64,000 nt of DNA from contig OY759216.1 in NCBI GenBank assembly GCA_963662175.1, positions 39,015,087 through 39,079,086 of the forward strand. Direction: 5' to 3'. Positions 12,101 to 23,121 of the stretch are shown here, one piece after another; position 1 is the first letter of the stretch; each line of letters begins with the position of its first letter. A model generated the notes under the pieces. The model was not told where the DNA came from. It saw only the letters and a list, made by a program, of their open reading frames with translations, and did no database searches. The stretch comes from Aradus depressus. Taxonomy: Eukaryota; Arthropoda; Insecta; Hemiptera; Aradidae. The position numbers and the translations under genes are program-made.

Positions 12101-15100
12101 TTTTGACGATGCCTCTGTTTATGAGAAATCTAATTAAAGAAAAAAAAAAATTACAGTTCTACGGATTTAGACTAACTTACATAATTTTTGACATGCTACA
12201 GCAGTCATATGAATTACTATAGTTAAGTGTAAGACATATAAAAACTGAAATTATTTTTATTGATCCTTTATTTTATTATCTTCCAGCCCGTATCTGCTGT
12301 CTCCCGAAGACCCACTTTTCCAGAAAGTTGGCTCCATGTTTTTAAAAGAGGTAATGTTCTCAGTAAAGCAATCTACCTATAACTTTCGGACCGCATGTGT
12401 TTACTTATCAAAGTCAATGAGCATCAACATACCTAAAAAAAGTTATGATTAATACATTTATTTAGGCTTAACTTCCTTGTGTGTGTTATGCTGAGTAGGG
12501 CAGGAAGGATGAGTTCCCTACCATCCTTTTCAAACTCCAAACACATACACTGAGTGTCAAAAGTATTCGGAATTTACAGTGTTTTCTATTTATTTATTTG
12601 TATTCACTTATCTATTTCTTTTAAGACTTGTTACCTATTTTCCAAGATGTTGAGAGGTCAGATACATAATAATAATAACAAAAATCATAGGTAACAAAAA
12701 TAACTTTATTTTAGTTGTTTTTATCATTAAACTAACAAATATTATAAACGACAATGTCGAAAGTATTCGGAAATACATAATATAAGCTCTAAATTAATAT
12801 AATTAACATTTTTTCAATTAATCTAAGAAGAAATAACAAAAATAACAGTAATAATTTAATATTTGGTAAACCTTTTTGTTTAATTACACATTTAATCCTT
12901 TTAGACATTAATTTATTGATTGTCTCTTGTCCGGATGCTGCTTCGAATAAATTTGTTACGAGAAAAAGGTGTGACCTGTGTGGGAGATATAATAAAGGTA
13001 CAGAAGTGAAAATCGGCTTCATGATAGTGAAAAAAGTGGCCGTCCAGGGAGCGTGAAGTTAGCCGTTCGTATTTTTAATAATTAATATTTTTTAATGTTC
13101 TTGGGCTCGTTGGAAAGGTCTGAATTTGCCAGTTATTGGCAAAATAAAATAAAAATTTGCCAGTTATTTGGTCATGTGCAAAAAACGTCTGAAAGGTGCA
13201 ATTTTTCATTTAAGTATATCTTCGTCAATATTTAATGTTATAACACGTACAACCTCTTAAAATAAAGAAAAAAATATCCTGAAATTTGCCAGTGAATTTC
13301 TGAATTTGCCAGGTGCATATTTTTCTGCTAATCCTTGCAATTATTCAAAACCAAGTTTCGGAGTTTCACCGTTAGGGGCGCTAGTTGCGGTAAAAGTTGT
13401 AAGCTACAACAATGACGGTGTATAAGTATACCCCTATAAAGAAAAATTGCACCTTTCAGACGTTTTTTGCACATGACCAAATAACTGGCAAATTTTTATT
13501 TTATTTTGCCAATAACTGGCAAATTCAGACCTTTCCAACGAGCCCAAGAACATTAAAAAATATTAATTATTAAAAATACGAACGGCTAACTTCGTTTTAC
13601 TGGCCGTCCAAAATTGTTAAATGATAAAGATGAAAGACTGATTATTAATCAGATCAGAAAAAATCCACGAATGACCGCGCCCAAGCTTTGTGCGGAATTT
13701 TGTAGAACTTCTGAATGCACAATAAGTGTTGCTACTGTTCGTCGCGTTCTAAAAAAAATATAATTTTCACAGAACAATAATGCCCGAAAAAACGACTAAA
13801 ATAAAGTTATTTTTGTTATGATTTTTATTGTTATTGTTATGTATCTAACATTTGGCAAATGGGTAACAACTCTTGAAAGAAATAGACAAGTGAATAAAAA
13901 ATAAAAATCACAGTAAATTCCGAATACTTTTGACACTCACCGTATTTGCTTAGAAACAATACACATTTAAATTATTATTAATATGTATGTATACATTTTA
14001 GTATACAAATGAATTTGGAACGAATCATATATACAACTGCGACACTTTCAATGAAATGACACCTTCCTCAGGAGATCCTGAATATCTAAGAAGTATTGGA
14101 AAATCAGTATACGGTTCTATGACTGCTGAAGATCCGAAGGCTATTTGGTAAATAAAAGAATTAATTTTTAATTTACCAACCCTCTGAAGCAGGAGAATTT
14201 CCTTAAAGGTAAAAACGTTGTAAAGAACTTGCGTAGCAAGCACATGAACGGATTTCATTGTTTTTATGATTAATTAACAATTAGTAATGACTGCCGTGAA
14301 GGACTATAGGCTTTTTCCATATGAATAATTGAAAATTATAAAATCGTGAATGTCCTTGAAGTATTGAATAGGATTCGGATGAGAGATATAAGGAGAAACG
14401 TCGAATGTTCCCCGGGCAACGCCGGGTATTACTGCTAGTTGAAAATAAATTAAAATCCAAGTGTTATATTTTGTACCTACATGGAGTTTTGTCAATTAAA
14501 ATATGTAGTTCTACTTTATTTAAATCAAATACTTACCAACAAAAAAACTTATTAAAAAAATAAATAATATAATTAGTTTAGAATTATTTTGACAATATCG
14601 CAGGATGCTTCAAGGGTGGATATTTGGAAATGATGAAGCCTTCTGGACCCCTAACCGTTCCGAATCTCTTCTAACTTCTGTTCCAAAAGTAAGTAAATTT
14701 TTTTTGTCCAGGATACTTCAGGGCTGGTTATTTAAACATGACCTTCTCTTTTGGACAAAAAGACGGGCGGAAGCGTTACTAACATCTGTAAATAGAGTGA
14801 GTTTTACCCTGAAAAAATAAAATAAATAAGCAATTGAAAGAACTAACATAAAAATAACATTGTATGCTTGGCATGAATTACAAAAATTATCTATGTTGAT
14901 TAATGTGCATGTCTCAGTGCTTGCAAGCTTATTATATTTACATGGGCGCTCGTAGAGAGTGGGGAGAGGGGGCACGTTCCCTCCTCTTCAGAATTTTGAA
15001 GAACAATCACGTTTTAATTCCTGATCTCGAAGTATTTTCATCATCACGTAATAGTTTAGATAGAAAAAATGTAAATAAAACATTAAACTTCGAGTTGATC

Positions 15101-18100
15101 CAAAATCCGGTTAGGTATATTTAATTCTGGCTGAACCCTTGGACAACTTCTGCGGGCACCTAATATTTAGCCCTAGAAAATTTTGAGTATCCGCGAGATT
15201 ACGTTTTCTTCTTGTTAGTTATTGTGACCTATAGGGGCATAGGTCATAATAACTAACAAGAAGCCAGGGGCGGCTTTGACAACGAGGTCATATCGCCTAC
15301 AACCAGAACGCTCTGGTGGATATGAGCCCGGCTCTACTATGGGAGTCCTAAATTTTGACTGCTCTAAATTTTTACTCACCTAGGTTTGGGATCTTGATCG
15401 AGTTCCTGACATCGCTTAACGTCCCATCCGAAGGACGGCATGCTGAAGGTATTGTCACGTTCCAGATAAAAAACCTAAGAACCTCGGCCGATTATAATCC
15501 CGCGATTTTGAGCTCAGTAAGCATGCAGGCTACCTCTGAGCTACCGACGCCCTCATTTTCTTCTTATGTACAAAGGCCGCATTTTTATTCTTCTAAAGAC
15601 TCAAGACTCAATTGGTGTCTCACGGGATCTTCTATGGTGGGGAAGGAATGGCAGACTAGGTCGGATATCTTGTATAGTACACAACCGAGTGGTACCGGGT
15701 GCAAGATGGCTGCAATATTGGGACGAATGTGGATAATCTGTTATAACTCCTGTATGACTTGACTTCGGCCAAATTTTACACATTAAACAACTACCAACCT
15801 ATTAAACTCCTCACATTTACAGGGGAAAATGTTAATCCTTGACTTACAAGCCGAAGCTTTGCCTCAATACAAAAGATTGGATTCATTTTTCGGCCAACCG
15901 TTCATCTGGTGTATGTTACATAATTTTGGAGGTACGCTTGGCTTACACGGTTCAGCCTCCATCATTAATGAGGTAATTTTTAAAGTTAATCATTTGAAAC
16001 GTTTAGCAGTAAGTATAAAATATAATTTTCCTTTTTCTCAAACCATTTAGCTTTAAATACACATGCATATAGGTTATTAAAATACGGAGGGGGGAAAAAA
16101 GCTTTGTGTTCAACTGAGCTTAAATAATTCGTTAACGTTTATTTGAGTACATACTGCAGAAGTATCATACCAAGTTCTATAAGCCAGAATAACAAATTAC
16201 TTTAATTTATTAGGAAATATTCAAAGCCAGGGAAATGGAAAATACGACAATGGTCGGAACAGGACTCACCCCTGAAGGAATAAACCAAAATTATGTTATT
16301 TATGATTTAATGTCAGACATGGGATGGGCAGGAGAGCCATTCCATCTAAAAGAGTGGTAAGATTTCATAATTTTCTTATTAATTAATGTTGTTAGTTTAA
16401 TGCCAGAAACAATTATTTAAAATTAGCTCAATACTTTAAAATGATTATTTTTAGGTTTAAAAAATATGCTACCAGACGTTACGGTGAAGAAAACACACAT
16501 GCATCATTAGCTTGGGAATATTTAAAGGTAAATGTATATAGAACTTCCTTGTTAGACCAGTATGTTAATAATTATTATAATCACTCATTATTCGCGGTTT
16601 TGTATTAAGGCGGATTAAAGACGGAATATGAAAATAATAATTATTGGTTCCCTTGATTTTTAATGTTGCCTGGGCAAATAGAGATTAGTCATTAGTGCCT
16701 TGAGGGGTTGTTAGTTAGGGTCATTCGAACTAGAGATGTACATTACTCGTGATTCACCGACGACGTTTTACCATATCGGTTGTTTTATTTATTCTGTACA
16801 ATACGCAGATTAGTCATATTAATTGTGTTTCTGAGGCTGATATTTTTGTTCTAGCTTCTGAAAATATGACATTCTTTCTATGCAACAGTATGATAAGTAT
16901 ATTTTGTTATATATCGTATCTATCTCAACACTCTATATGAGATCTGCTGAACACAGTATCTCTACCAAATATAGGTTACATCCAAAACATCTTACGACAT
17001 AGTACTTTTTGCTTGATTATCTACAAAAATAAATAAATTTGTGTCCATAGCAGACTTTCTTATACTAACAATGCCTTTAGAGATCACTCACCTTCCCCCT
17101 CTCAAATACACTTCAAACTGGCGTTATTGGGTACGAAAGTAATGTGATGGCAACAAAGGCTTTCTTTGTTTCATGGTGCTACATATTTTATTTTACAAGT
17201 AATCATTCCTTTTTTTCTTTTCACTCATTTCTTTCAATTCCAAGCAGAATAATGTATAGGTGTGTGATATTCTGGATTTTGGATATATATCTGTAATTTA
17301 ATGTATGTACGAGGCTGTATGACACATATTATATTTATTTATTTTATTATTTAATTTCTCTCTCTCTCTCAGTGACCCTTTCTGTCATTTATATTTACTT
17401 TTGCTATTATTTTTTTACTTTATAATTCTAACACTGTTCTTCATTTATTTTAATATGATCTGTTTATCCTTATTTCTAACTGCTTTTGTTTCTTTAGGTG
17501 CTATACTCCCTTATTTGTTATCTTTTATTCAACTTGTTTGATACTGGTATCTCTTTTGTTTATCTCTTATGCTGTTATTCTTAGGGGACGTATGTCCCAG
17601 AATAAAAATTGTTTTTTTCATTTCATTTCATTTACCTATAGTGTAATTGTGAGAGTGACTTTGTTATACCCTGTAATGCCAGTTTAAAATGAATTTGCGA
17701 GAGAGTGCTCTGTAGAAACATGGTTGATATAATATAAGTCTAGTTACGGCCTCATCATACATTTATCTTCTTTATTTTTAGTATTTTTAAATAATAAGCT
17801 ACCAATAATAAATATAATTGTATTTAGATCTATGCGTTACAATTTAAACATTACTTTGAACTATTTCCTATAGAAAGTTGTTATACATTAAATGTAGATA
17901 TTACAGTCTCAGATATGTTACGTATACGTGAAGATTCTTAATCGGGGAATCTGTTAATGCTTTACGGTCGGGTTGGTCAACATTTTATGCTTTCGACTAC
18001 ATGATATGATTGTATATGTATAAGATTCTTTATTGTGGAAGTTACAACAGGACTTAGGTCATGGGCCTCATTCAAGTGCCACATGTTTTTTTTTTTATTT

Positions 18101-21100
18101 GATTTTAGCACAATTGAATGTATATTGTACAAAAATTACCAATAAACGAAAAAAAAAAAATTGCGGAAGTCGTGCATATCACATCGTTTATGTATCAGTT
18201 TTCGAGATATTGGTACTGCTGGATTCTTTTTCAATTCTCGCTATTTTCTAATAACATTAATACATTACGCTTAGATAGGAATTTATTTTTCACTCTGCTG
18301 TCTATGTTATGTAATGTAAATCCAAAAGAAAAAAAATGTTGACCCTCCCATCGATTGTTTTAGTGTAGCAGTACAGGTTCTGCTGTCGCATACATGTATA
18401 AAACCATCTTATTTCCAATGTTAGACAGTACAAGCTATTATCGATAGTAACTATCTTGTCGACATTATGGGTACCACGATACTGTATTAGAATACATTTT
18501 AGTAGAGATTTTTTTCAGAACTATATCTCATTCATGTATTTTTTTGCAGAATACAGTTTATAGTTACAACAGCCCGCTTGGAGTGCATGGCAAATATATT
18601 GTGGTTCGTCATCCGACGTTACGTCTTATACCATTTGTAAGTTTCTCTCTCTTTGAGATTTTTCTTTCAATTTAGCCGTATTTACATCATAATTTCATTC
18701 ATGATTCGTAAGTTTGTCTCCTGGGCCGGATTTAGTATAGAGGAGGAGCACTTAATTAAATTTAAAAAATAAATTTGGAATAATGGAGTGAACATCCTTT
18801 TTATTTTCTTGTTTCAATATTATTCAAAATACTCTATAAATAATAAAAACTAGGCTAACTTATCAAGTTTTAAGACGATTGCTTCCTTTCTGCCTTGTCT
18901 TCTACTAATTATAAATGTTTATAAAAAAACAGATTTGGTATAATGTGACCGATATACAAGAAGCTTGGAATCAATTACTGATTGCTGCGTCACAAATGAA
19001 AAATATTACAGAAACGTTTCGGGTAGATTTGGTTGATGTTACCAGACAAGCTCTACAGCTGAAAATAGACGAAAAATATGGAATAATCGTGGAAGCTTGG
19101 AAGCAGAAAAATATTCCTGTATTTCAGTACGTACGCAAATTCTAATACAGTCTTTCAAGTTGGATAATATTACTTAATACATTTTTTTATTATTTATTAT
19201 TTTTTTTTTATAAGGAAAGAAACAAAATTATTTCTGGATGTCTTTGACGATTTAGACACAATTTTGGCTACTAATGAGAAATTTCTATTGGGAAAATGGA
19301 TTAACGCTGCCAAAGATTCTGCGATGACATCTCTTGTAAGCGTGTTTGTTTGTTTACCTTATATCACATTCATATATTGATAGAAAAAATACAGAATTCC
19401 CATCTTTCAGGAAAGAAAATTATTTGAAAAAAATGCAAGGAATCAAATAACGATTTGGGGACCAAATGGAGAAATTAAAGATTATGCCAACAAACAATGG
19501 TCAGGTAAGTGCAGCTCTTCCTAAGTTTTCCTTAAGCATATTCTGAAAATGTCGATCGTTTCGCAGTAAATAATAAGACTTAATTAATTTTTTAAGTATT
19601 TCTTCTCATTTGAATAATCAGATTGTTCTGAGCATGTCACATTTCGGCATAACAGTATCTTTCGACATGGGCCACTATCCATTGCAATGTCAATCTTATG
19701 TCCCTCTGCGTTAATGAGTCTAAAGTCTAACTGATTTTGGTACATTAAATGGTTTAAGTACACATTTTTCACTTGATCATGGTTTGAAATCAACCACAGA
19801 TTGGCCTTCAGACTCCCCTATATCTATAGTATATCTATTTTATTTTTGTTGACGGTTCACCATTAAGGGATTATCAAAGGTTTTGGGATCAATTTTTAAA
19901 AAATGTATAATTATTATATATGGTAGTCAACATCCAAGCGATTGTCCTGGTTTAAGGTCTCAAATTTCATATTTTTGACACCTTTCTACTGTTAAATTCT
20001 AGATATTCACTATTATAATTAAACGAGTTTAAGATATTTTATTGTAACTGTTTTAATCAAAAGTTACCTTCCTAATATCTATAATTATCTAGCTACGTAC
20101 TCTAGGAGTCAGGGGTTCAGAAGTCACTGGGGTTGGTCGATAGTGACTCCTGTTCGTGCATATGTGCTATGTTCAGGTCAGTCTGTAGTGTTTTGTTAGA
20201 AATGTCATGTGGATTTTGCTTGTAGTTTGCCTATGTGCGTTTTGTCTGCCTAATCCTATAGTTATATGCGTCCATATCGGTTTCAATAATGTCTTCTATA
20301 GCGTGACTTTTTTGTTCAGTCAGGGTGTTGATCGATGTCCAATGATTGTTTTAAATAGACGGAATCGTCGTTTCAACTCTGTCTTTCTCAGACGAATGTG
20401 AGGTTCTCAAGTCAGTCATCGGACCAAGTGCAGGCCGAAATACCGCCCTGGATTAGAAAACTGAATGGCACATTCTCGATAAGTCGAGCGATTGTTATAT
20501 CTGAGAATAAAATCGACACAAGTCGACAGTTAGTGACTTCGAAACACCATTTGTGTGTCCAGTCTGTTATAAAGACGAAATGTTTTTGAAGATTGGTAGT
20601 GGCTTGTGAAGCATTAGAGTGTGAAGGTAGTATGACTGTGTCGTCTGTGAATGTGGTGAGGATTCTGATGTTTTCGGGCACCTATCAAATTAATAATTTC
20701 ATTTTTATTTTAATAGACAGATGGATATTTATTTTATACATTTAGGGTTAATGAGAGACTACTACAAACCACGTTGGAAAGTTTTCTTTGCTTCTCTCAA
20801 CCTGTCCCTGTACGATATAAAGCCATTCAACCAGAGCGAAGTGACCAGACAAATATTTACCTACATAGAACAACCATTCACTTACAACAACCATCTCTAT
20901 CCGGATACGAGCACAGGTATTCTACAAATAGTTATATCTCTATTGTTCATCTTTTAAAAAGAAGAAGATCTAGATAAGCAAAAATAAATTATATGAAAGT
21001 TATAGTAATATATGAGTGTACAACAACAATGGCTTCCAAAATAGTTTATATATCTTCGCACAATGTATTATTATGACAGTGAATTACAACAATGTCATAT

Positions 21101-21467
21101 TCCTCATGTTCCATAAAAATGTTTTTGTTATCTAGTATATTCTCACTCAGGGAACCAAAATATATCTATATATATATAGAAAATTTCATCAAAGTCGGAA
21201 CAGGATATGGAACTCTTACCAAAGTTACAGAAATGATGATTTCTAAAATTATTGTATACAAGATTAGCCCTGTCAAGCTATAAACTCATATATTTGAAGA
21301 AAATGATAGCACCTTCTTTTCAAATTTCATTTTATTTTACTGAATGTGTTGCAATTTTTAATGTTTAAAAAAAATCGTATCAACACAATAATCAAAAATT
21401 ATGTTCTTTTCCAGGTGATACAGTACTTCTGTCAAATAAGTTCTACAAAAAATGGCAAAATTTGTAA
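6132..21467 (+). CDS. Alpha-N-acetylglucosaminidase (NAGLU, GH89), copy 1
   Basis: Lysosomal exo-glycosidase of heparan sulfate breakdown. Eighteen coding exons: 6132-6192, 6270-6430, 7871-8052, 10504-10722, 10853-11014, 11399-11464, 12287-12350, 14002-14147, 14604-14688 (9a) or 14712-14796 (9b), 15823-15972, 16214-16356, 16455-16527, 18550-18636, 18933-19126, 19215-19335, 19411-19504, 20746-20916, 21415-21467. All junctions are GT-AG and phases agree, giving 743 aa, as in human NAGLU. Residues 1-21 look like a signal peptide ([21 protein letters not shown]). Recognisable motifs: [41 protein letters not shown] with predicted acid/base Glu323, QGW in exon 9, [20 protein letters not shown] with predicted nucleophile Glu453, and [14 protein letters not shown]. 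Both Glu positions are human 316 and 446 plus 7. Exon 9 exists as two versions, and a second exon 7 candidate lies at 11581-11632. Introns carry Merlin, Tc1 and SINE insertions. Identity is very secure; expression is untested. Confidence 0.95.
6515..7075 (+). mobile_element. Merlin-type transposon fragment, N-terminal part (NAGLU copy 1, intron 2)
   Basis: The plus strand reads as a decayed N-terminal part of a Merlin/IS1016-like transposase: a remnant of a CxxC-type zinc motif ([10 protein letters not shown] then LCHQCNG), then [19 protein letters not shown] and a following helix. Several stops are present. The flanks match intron 2 of copy 2, where a different (C-terminal) part of the same kind of element survives at about 23510-23905. 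Boundaries are approximate. Confidence 0.6.
7640..7858 (+). other. Open intronic stretch conserved in both NAGLU copies
   Basis: Just before exon 3, one frame is open for about 65 codons, including [20 protein letters not shown], up to a TAG near 7843. The corresponding stretch of copy 2 (about 26225-26443) is also open in this frame, with a few amino acid changes and a later stop. It is not part of the NAGLU reading frame, because exon 2 joins exon 3 in phase. I do not recognise it; it could be an old transposon fragment or chance. Confidence 0.3.
8651..10291 (-). mobile_element. Tc1-type (DD34E) transposon with 433-bp inverted arms, defective
   Basis: Lies in intron 3 of NAGLU copy 1 and is absent from copy 2. 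Ends are inverted repeats beginning AGTGGCTCAAAAAAGTATAG. The minus strand encodes most of a Tc1-like transposase. The segment at about 9863-9330 has a helix-turn-helix part ([18 protein letters not shown]), RKRSGRPR and the first catalytic Asp in VIFTDESKF. The segment 9426-8908, in another frame, has [11 protein letters not shown] and [11 protein letters not shown], giving Asp and Glu with 34 residues between. A frameshift near 9330-9345 splits the ORF and the N-terminus is missing. The left arm 8651-9083 includes the 3' end of the ORF, and an inverted copy of this whole arm forms the right end (9859-10291), replacing the transposase start. Confidence 0.85.
11581..11632 (+). other. Candidate alternative exon 7 (7a) of NAGLU copy 1
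   Basis: Fifty-two bases following a T-rich tract and CGGAG, ending GAG|GTCATT. Joined to exon 6 it reads Cys then [17 protein letters not shown] and leaves phase 0, exactly the phases of canonical exon 7 (12287-12350, ending [14 protein letters not shown]). The shared pattern PE-x-F-x-K-x-SMF-x-x-E suggests a duplicated exon. Splice sites are weak, particularly the GTCATT donor, so this may be a relic; in copy 2 the same stretch is frameshifted. Use would give a protein four residues shorter. Confidence 0.4.
11735..12039 (+). mobile_element. Helitron-like fragment in NAGLU intron 6
   Basis: Ends with a degraded hairpin and GGGGTAATCTGCTAG followed by T, resembling Helitron 3' ends (hairpin, short spacer, CTAG, inserted before T). 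The copy 2 counterpart (about 28975-29312) keeps a better hairpin, CCCGGGCAATGCCAGG. Present in both copies, so it was inserted before the duplication. The 5' end is not defined. Confidence 0.35.
12548..13942 (+). mobile_element. Tc1-like transposon in intron 7 of NAGLU copy 1
   Basis: Bounded by TA at 12546-12547 and 13943-13944, with terminal inverted repeats containing GAGTGTCAAAAGTATTCGG and its complement. Inside are remnants of a Tc1 transposase N-terminus on the plus strand: a DSGKSGRP-like linker (with an in-frame lesion) near 13020-13046 and [19 protein letters not shown] near 13645-13710. These two parts are separated by a nested element. No catalytic domain is visible, so it is non-autonomous. 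Copy 2 shows an empty site near 29806. Confidence 0.75.
13047..13600. mobile_element. Palindromic MITE nested in the intron 7 Tc1 element
   Basis: Arms of about 150-170 bases (left from GAAGTTAGCCGTTCGTATT at 13056, right ending in its complement near 13594) surround a central part of about 220 bases. The 10-base sequence TGGCCGTCCA is present on both sides (13037-13046 and 13601-13610), a target duplication compatible with a Mutator-like element. It splits the linker codons of the host Tc1 transposase. Confidence 0.7.
14290..14438 (+). mobile_element. Possible Helitron 3' end in intron 8 of NAGLU copy 1
   Basis: The segment ends CCCCGGGCAACGCCGGG (a perfect stem), a short spacer and CTGCTAG followed by T. 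This is the typical end of animal Helitrons. Copy 2 differs across this region (30170-30640). The start position is a guess. Confidence 0.4.
14604..14688 (+). CDS. NAGLU copy 1, exon 9a (alternative to 9b)
   Basis: Eighty-five nt with acceptor TCGCAG and strong donor GTAAGT. It enters with two bases of a split Trp codon and leaves at phase 0. The peptide starts WMLQGWIF and continues [20 protein letters not shown] before a final Lys. It aligns with human WLLQGWLFQHQPQFW. Only 23 nt (14689-14711) separate it from 9b, too short for a normal spliceosomal intron, and splicing 9a to 9b would shift the frame because each exon is 85 nt. Retaining the 23 nt would, however, stay open and add 36 residues. 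The variable loop is relatively acidic here. Confidence 0.85.
14712..14796 (+). CDS. NAGLU copy 1, exon 9b (alternative to 9a)
   Basis: Eighty-five nt with a T-rich acceptor ending GTCCAG and donor GTGAGT; same entry and exit phase as 9a. The peptide starts WILQGWLF and continues [20 protein letters not shown] before a final Arg. It shares WxLQGWxF, FWT and LLTSV with 9a but has a basic loop (Lys/His/Arg). It joins exon 10 ([12 protein letters not shown]) in phase. In copy 2 this is the version that stays open, which suggests that it is functional. Confidence 0.9.
15225..15560 (-). repeat. tRNA-derived SINE in intron 9 of NAGLU copy 1
   Basis: Same family as at 3765, minus orientation, shared with copy 2 at about 31405-31670, so it was inserted before the gene duplicated. 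It contains AACGTCCCATCCGAAGGACGG and a degraded tRNA-like head near 15490-15545. Confidence 0.75.
17000..17825 (+). mobile_element. LINE tail and other sequence inserted in intron 12 of NAGLU copy 1
   Basis: Copy 2 lacks this block: it passes from GGTTACATCCAAAAC directly to CTATGCGTTACAATTT. The part 17500-17640 matches the end of the LINE fragment at 39730-39835 (TTATGCTGTTATTCTTAGGGGACGTATGTCCCAGAATAAA-like, 3' end) and finishes with repeats of CATTT, the signature of a non-LTR retrotransposon tail. No coding part is visible. Confidence 0.6.
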
Positions 21468-21487
21468 ATAATGTCATTCGCTGCCCT

Positions 21488-21493
21488 AATAAA
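21488..21493 (+). terminator. Poly(A) signal of NAGLU copy 1
   Basis: AATAAA 21 bases after the stop codon, conserved in copy 2, implying a very short 3' UTR. Confidence 0.7.
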
Positions 21494-21599
21494 ATACCTT
21501 TATTTTTAAAATATACTACTGCTTTTCCTTGCTACCCATTACCCATCTTATTGCCAGATAATTAACTCATGTACAGATTGTTTAGAGTTAAGGTTTTAG

Positions 21600-22345
21600 G
21601 TTTTATGACTCATGCCCGGGCTTTACTACAAGGTCATATCGCCTACTACCAGAGCGCTCTTTCGTCATGCTGGTGGACATGAGCCCGACTCTACTGTGGG
21701 AGTCCTAAATTTTACCTACCCTAAATTTTTATTCACCTAGGTTAGGGGTGTTTCACCAAATGCTGAAATCGTAATCACGTTCACGGTTCTGTTCAAAATC
21801 AAACAAACGTATACCTTCATAAACGATAAACCATTTAATGCAAATAAGGTAAGAAACAAGGAAGCATCACGCAGACTGCATGATTACATCACACATGAGG
21901 TTATTACCATCGATATATATTATATATATCTTTTGTCCATGGACCGCAATTTGAGTTCAGTTTTTTTTTTGCAACAAGAAATAAAAGAAAATTGTAAGAA
22001 ATTAAACTGTGAACGATTTTGATGAATTGAAAAATAAATATAATTTTTTTTTTAATTGTTGAAATTTGAAACGAGTTCTTTGAATCGAAACAAGTAATAT
22101 CTATTCCAAGTAAAACCAAATTGGAATCGATAGAAAAGTATCGATACTACCAGTACTTTGTTATGTGCGAACCTATCGATACTTTACTTGTATCGATAGA
22201 TCCTTAGTCGAGGGAAAGGACAGGTATAAGCTAGTCTGGCACTCTCCAGAAACACGGTTAGAACGATAGTACCTCCCAGATAAAATAACTAAACCCGCGA
22301 TCTTGTGCTCAGTAGGCTAGCACACTGAGCTACCGGGCCCTCTTT
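21600..22345 (-). repeat. SINE split by about 0.5 kb of other sequence, in the spacer between the NAGLU copies
   Basis: The left part (21606-21750) has the body from CATGCCCGGGCTTTACTAC to CACCTAGGTTAGGGGT. The tRNA-like head (22268-22342, with GATCTTGTGCTCAGTAGGCT and GAGCTACCGGGCCC) follows after an interruption containing the inverted copy of the 4945-5015 repeat and several ATCGAT-rich motifs. Confidence 0.6.
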
Positions 22346-22359
22346 ATAAATTGTATATC

Positions 22360-22720
22360 TATACAACACGAAAAACAGAGTAGTCCGATTCTTCCCCTTG
22401 AGGAAACTGGTTGTTACATTACTGACCTTGAGGTTTGTAACTCCTTCTTGGGGTCTCTTCATGATTCTTAGAAGTTGCCCTTGAGTTAACTTTGTTAACA
22501 TTCGGGCTTGGTTGATTTTCAAAACTTTTCACTTGTAGACCCACAGCTCCCCTGGTTTTTCCCAGTTCTTCCACCTGTGCTAACGACATGTCAGGTTTCT
22601 GCAAAAGCTCACGTCTCAGCGGGCTAGAAGAGCAGGTGGAAATCACTTGCATCGAAAATCTGCCCATCCTTTAAATCCCCAAATTTACTTATGTTCGCCT
22701 GCATTCGCAATCTAGTAACA
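22360..22720 (-). pseudogene. Gypsy-type gag fragment
   Basis: On the minus strand, reading frames with shifts give FGDLKDGQIFDAS, then LRRELLQKPDMSLAQVEELG and KSFENQPSPNVNK. The 'LLQKPxMSLAxVxELG' segment resembles the region before the zinc knuckle in gag of gypsy-type retrotransposons. A truncated relic with no pol part nearby. Confidence 0.5.
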
Positions 22721-22780
22721 AAAGTACATATTGGCTCATCTAAGTCTTGTTTCATGTTTCTATATTCTATTATCTTGTAT

Positions 22781-22893
22781 ATTTACATTGTCAACATGTA
22801 AATTTACATTGTCAACATGTAAATTTACATTGTCAACATGTTGGATATTTACATTGTCAACATCTTGGATATTTACATTGTCAACATCTCGAT
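22781..22893 (+). repeat. Minisatellite, five copies of a 20-24 bp unit
   Basis: Five copies of ATTTACATTGTCAACAT, with spacers TGTAA, then TTGGAT variants. It lies immediately before the start of duplication unit 2. Confidence 0.9.
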
Positions 22894-23121
22894 CACGGTC
22901 ACACACATCAGGTGGTGGTGTCACTACACACCAGTAACTTCTCCATTCCTATGACTGCTGTCTATTAGTCGAATTATTTTTTTATAATGCCTTATCTTCG
23001 TGTGTTTGCAATTCACCAATGAAGTGACCAAAGAGTAAAATCACTCCAGCAATCTCAATCAATATTGATGTAATATTAAATTAATATTGGTATTGTTTAT
23101 GGGTCCAATTTAGATTTGATA

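Larger units (their letters stand above)
5954..21592 (+). repeat. Tandem duplication unit 1 (contains NAGLU copy 1)
   Basis: Sequence from about 5954 to 21592 aligns by eye with 22927-36799. The match starts at CACCAGTA...CTCCATTCCTAT in both and ends just after CAGATTGTTTAGAGTT. Exons are nearly identical and introns align except for unit-specific transposon insertions and deletions. Unit 1 is about 15.6 kb, unit 2 about 13.9 kb, and the spacer 1.33 kb. Boundaries are estimates good to a few tens of bases. Confidence 0.9.

Noticed and set aside
14689..14711. A genuine 23-nt intron between exons 9a and 9b
   Set aside because: Shorter than the space the spliceosome needs, and removal would shift the frame; better read as a gap between alternative exons.
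22781..22893. CRISPR-like array
   Set aside because: Short repeats without unique spacers, in an animal genome; it is a minisatellite.
22731..22968. Plus-strand frames with a repeated TLSTC(K/W) pattern
   Set aside because: Translation of the 20-24 bp minisatellite at 22781-22893.
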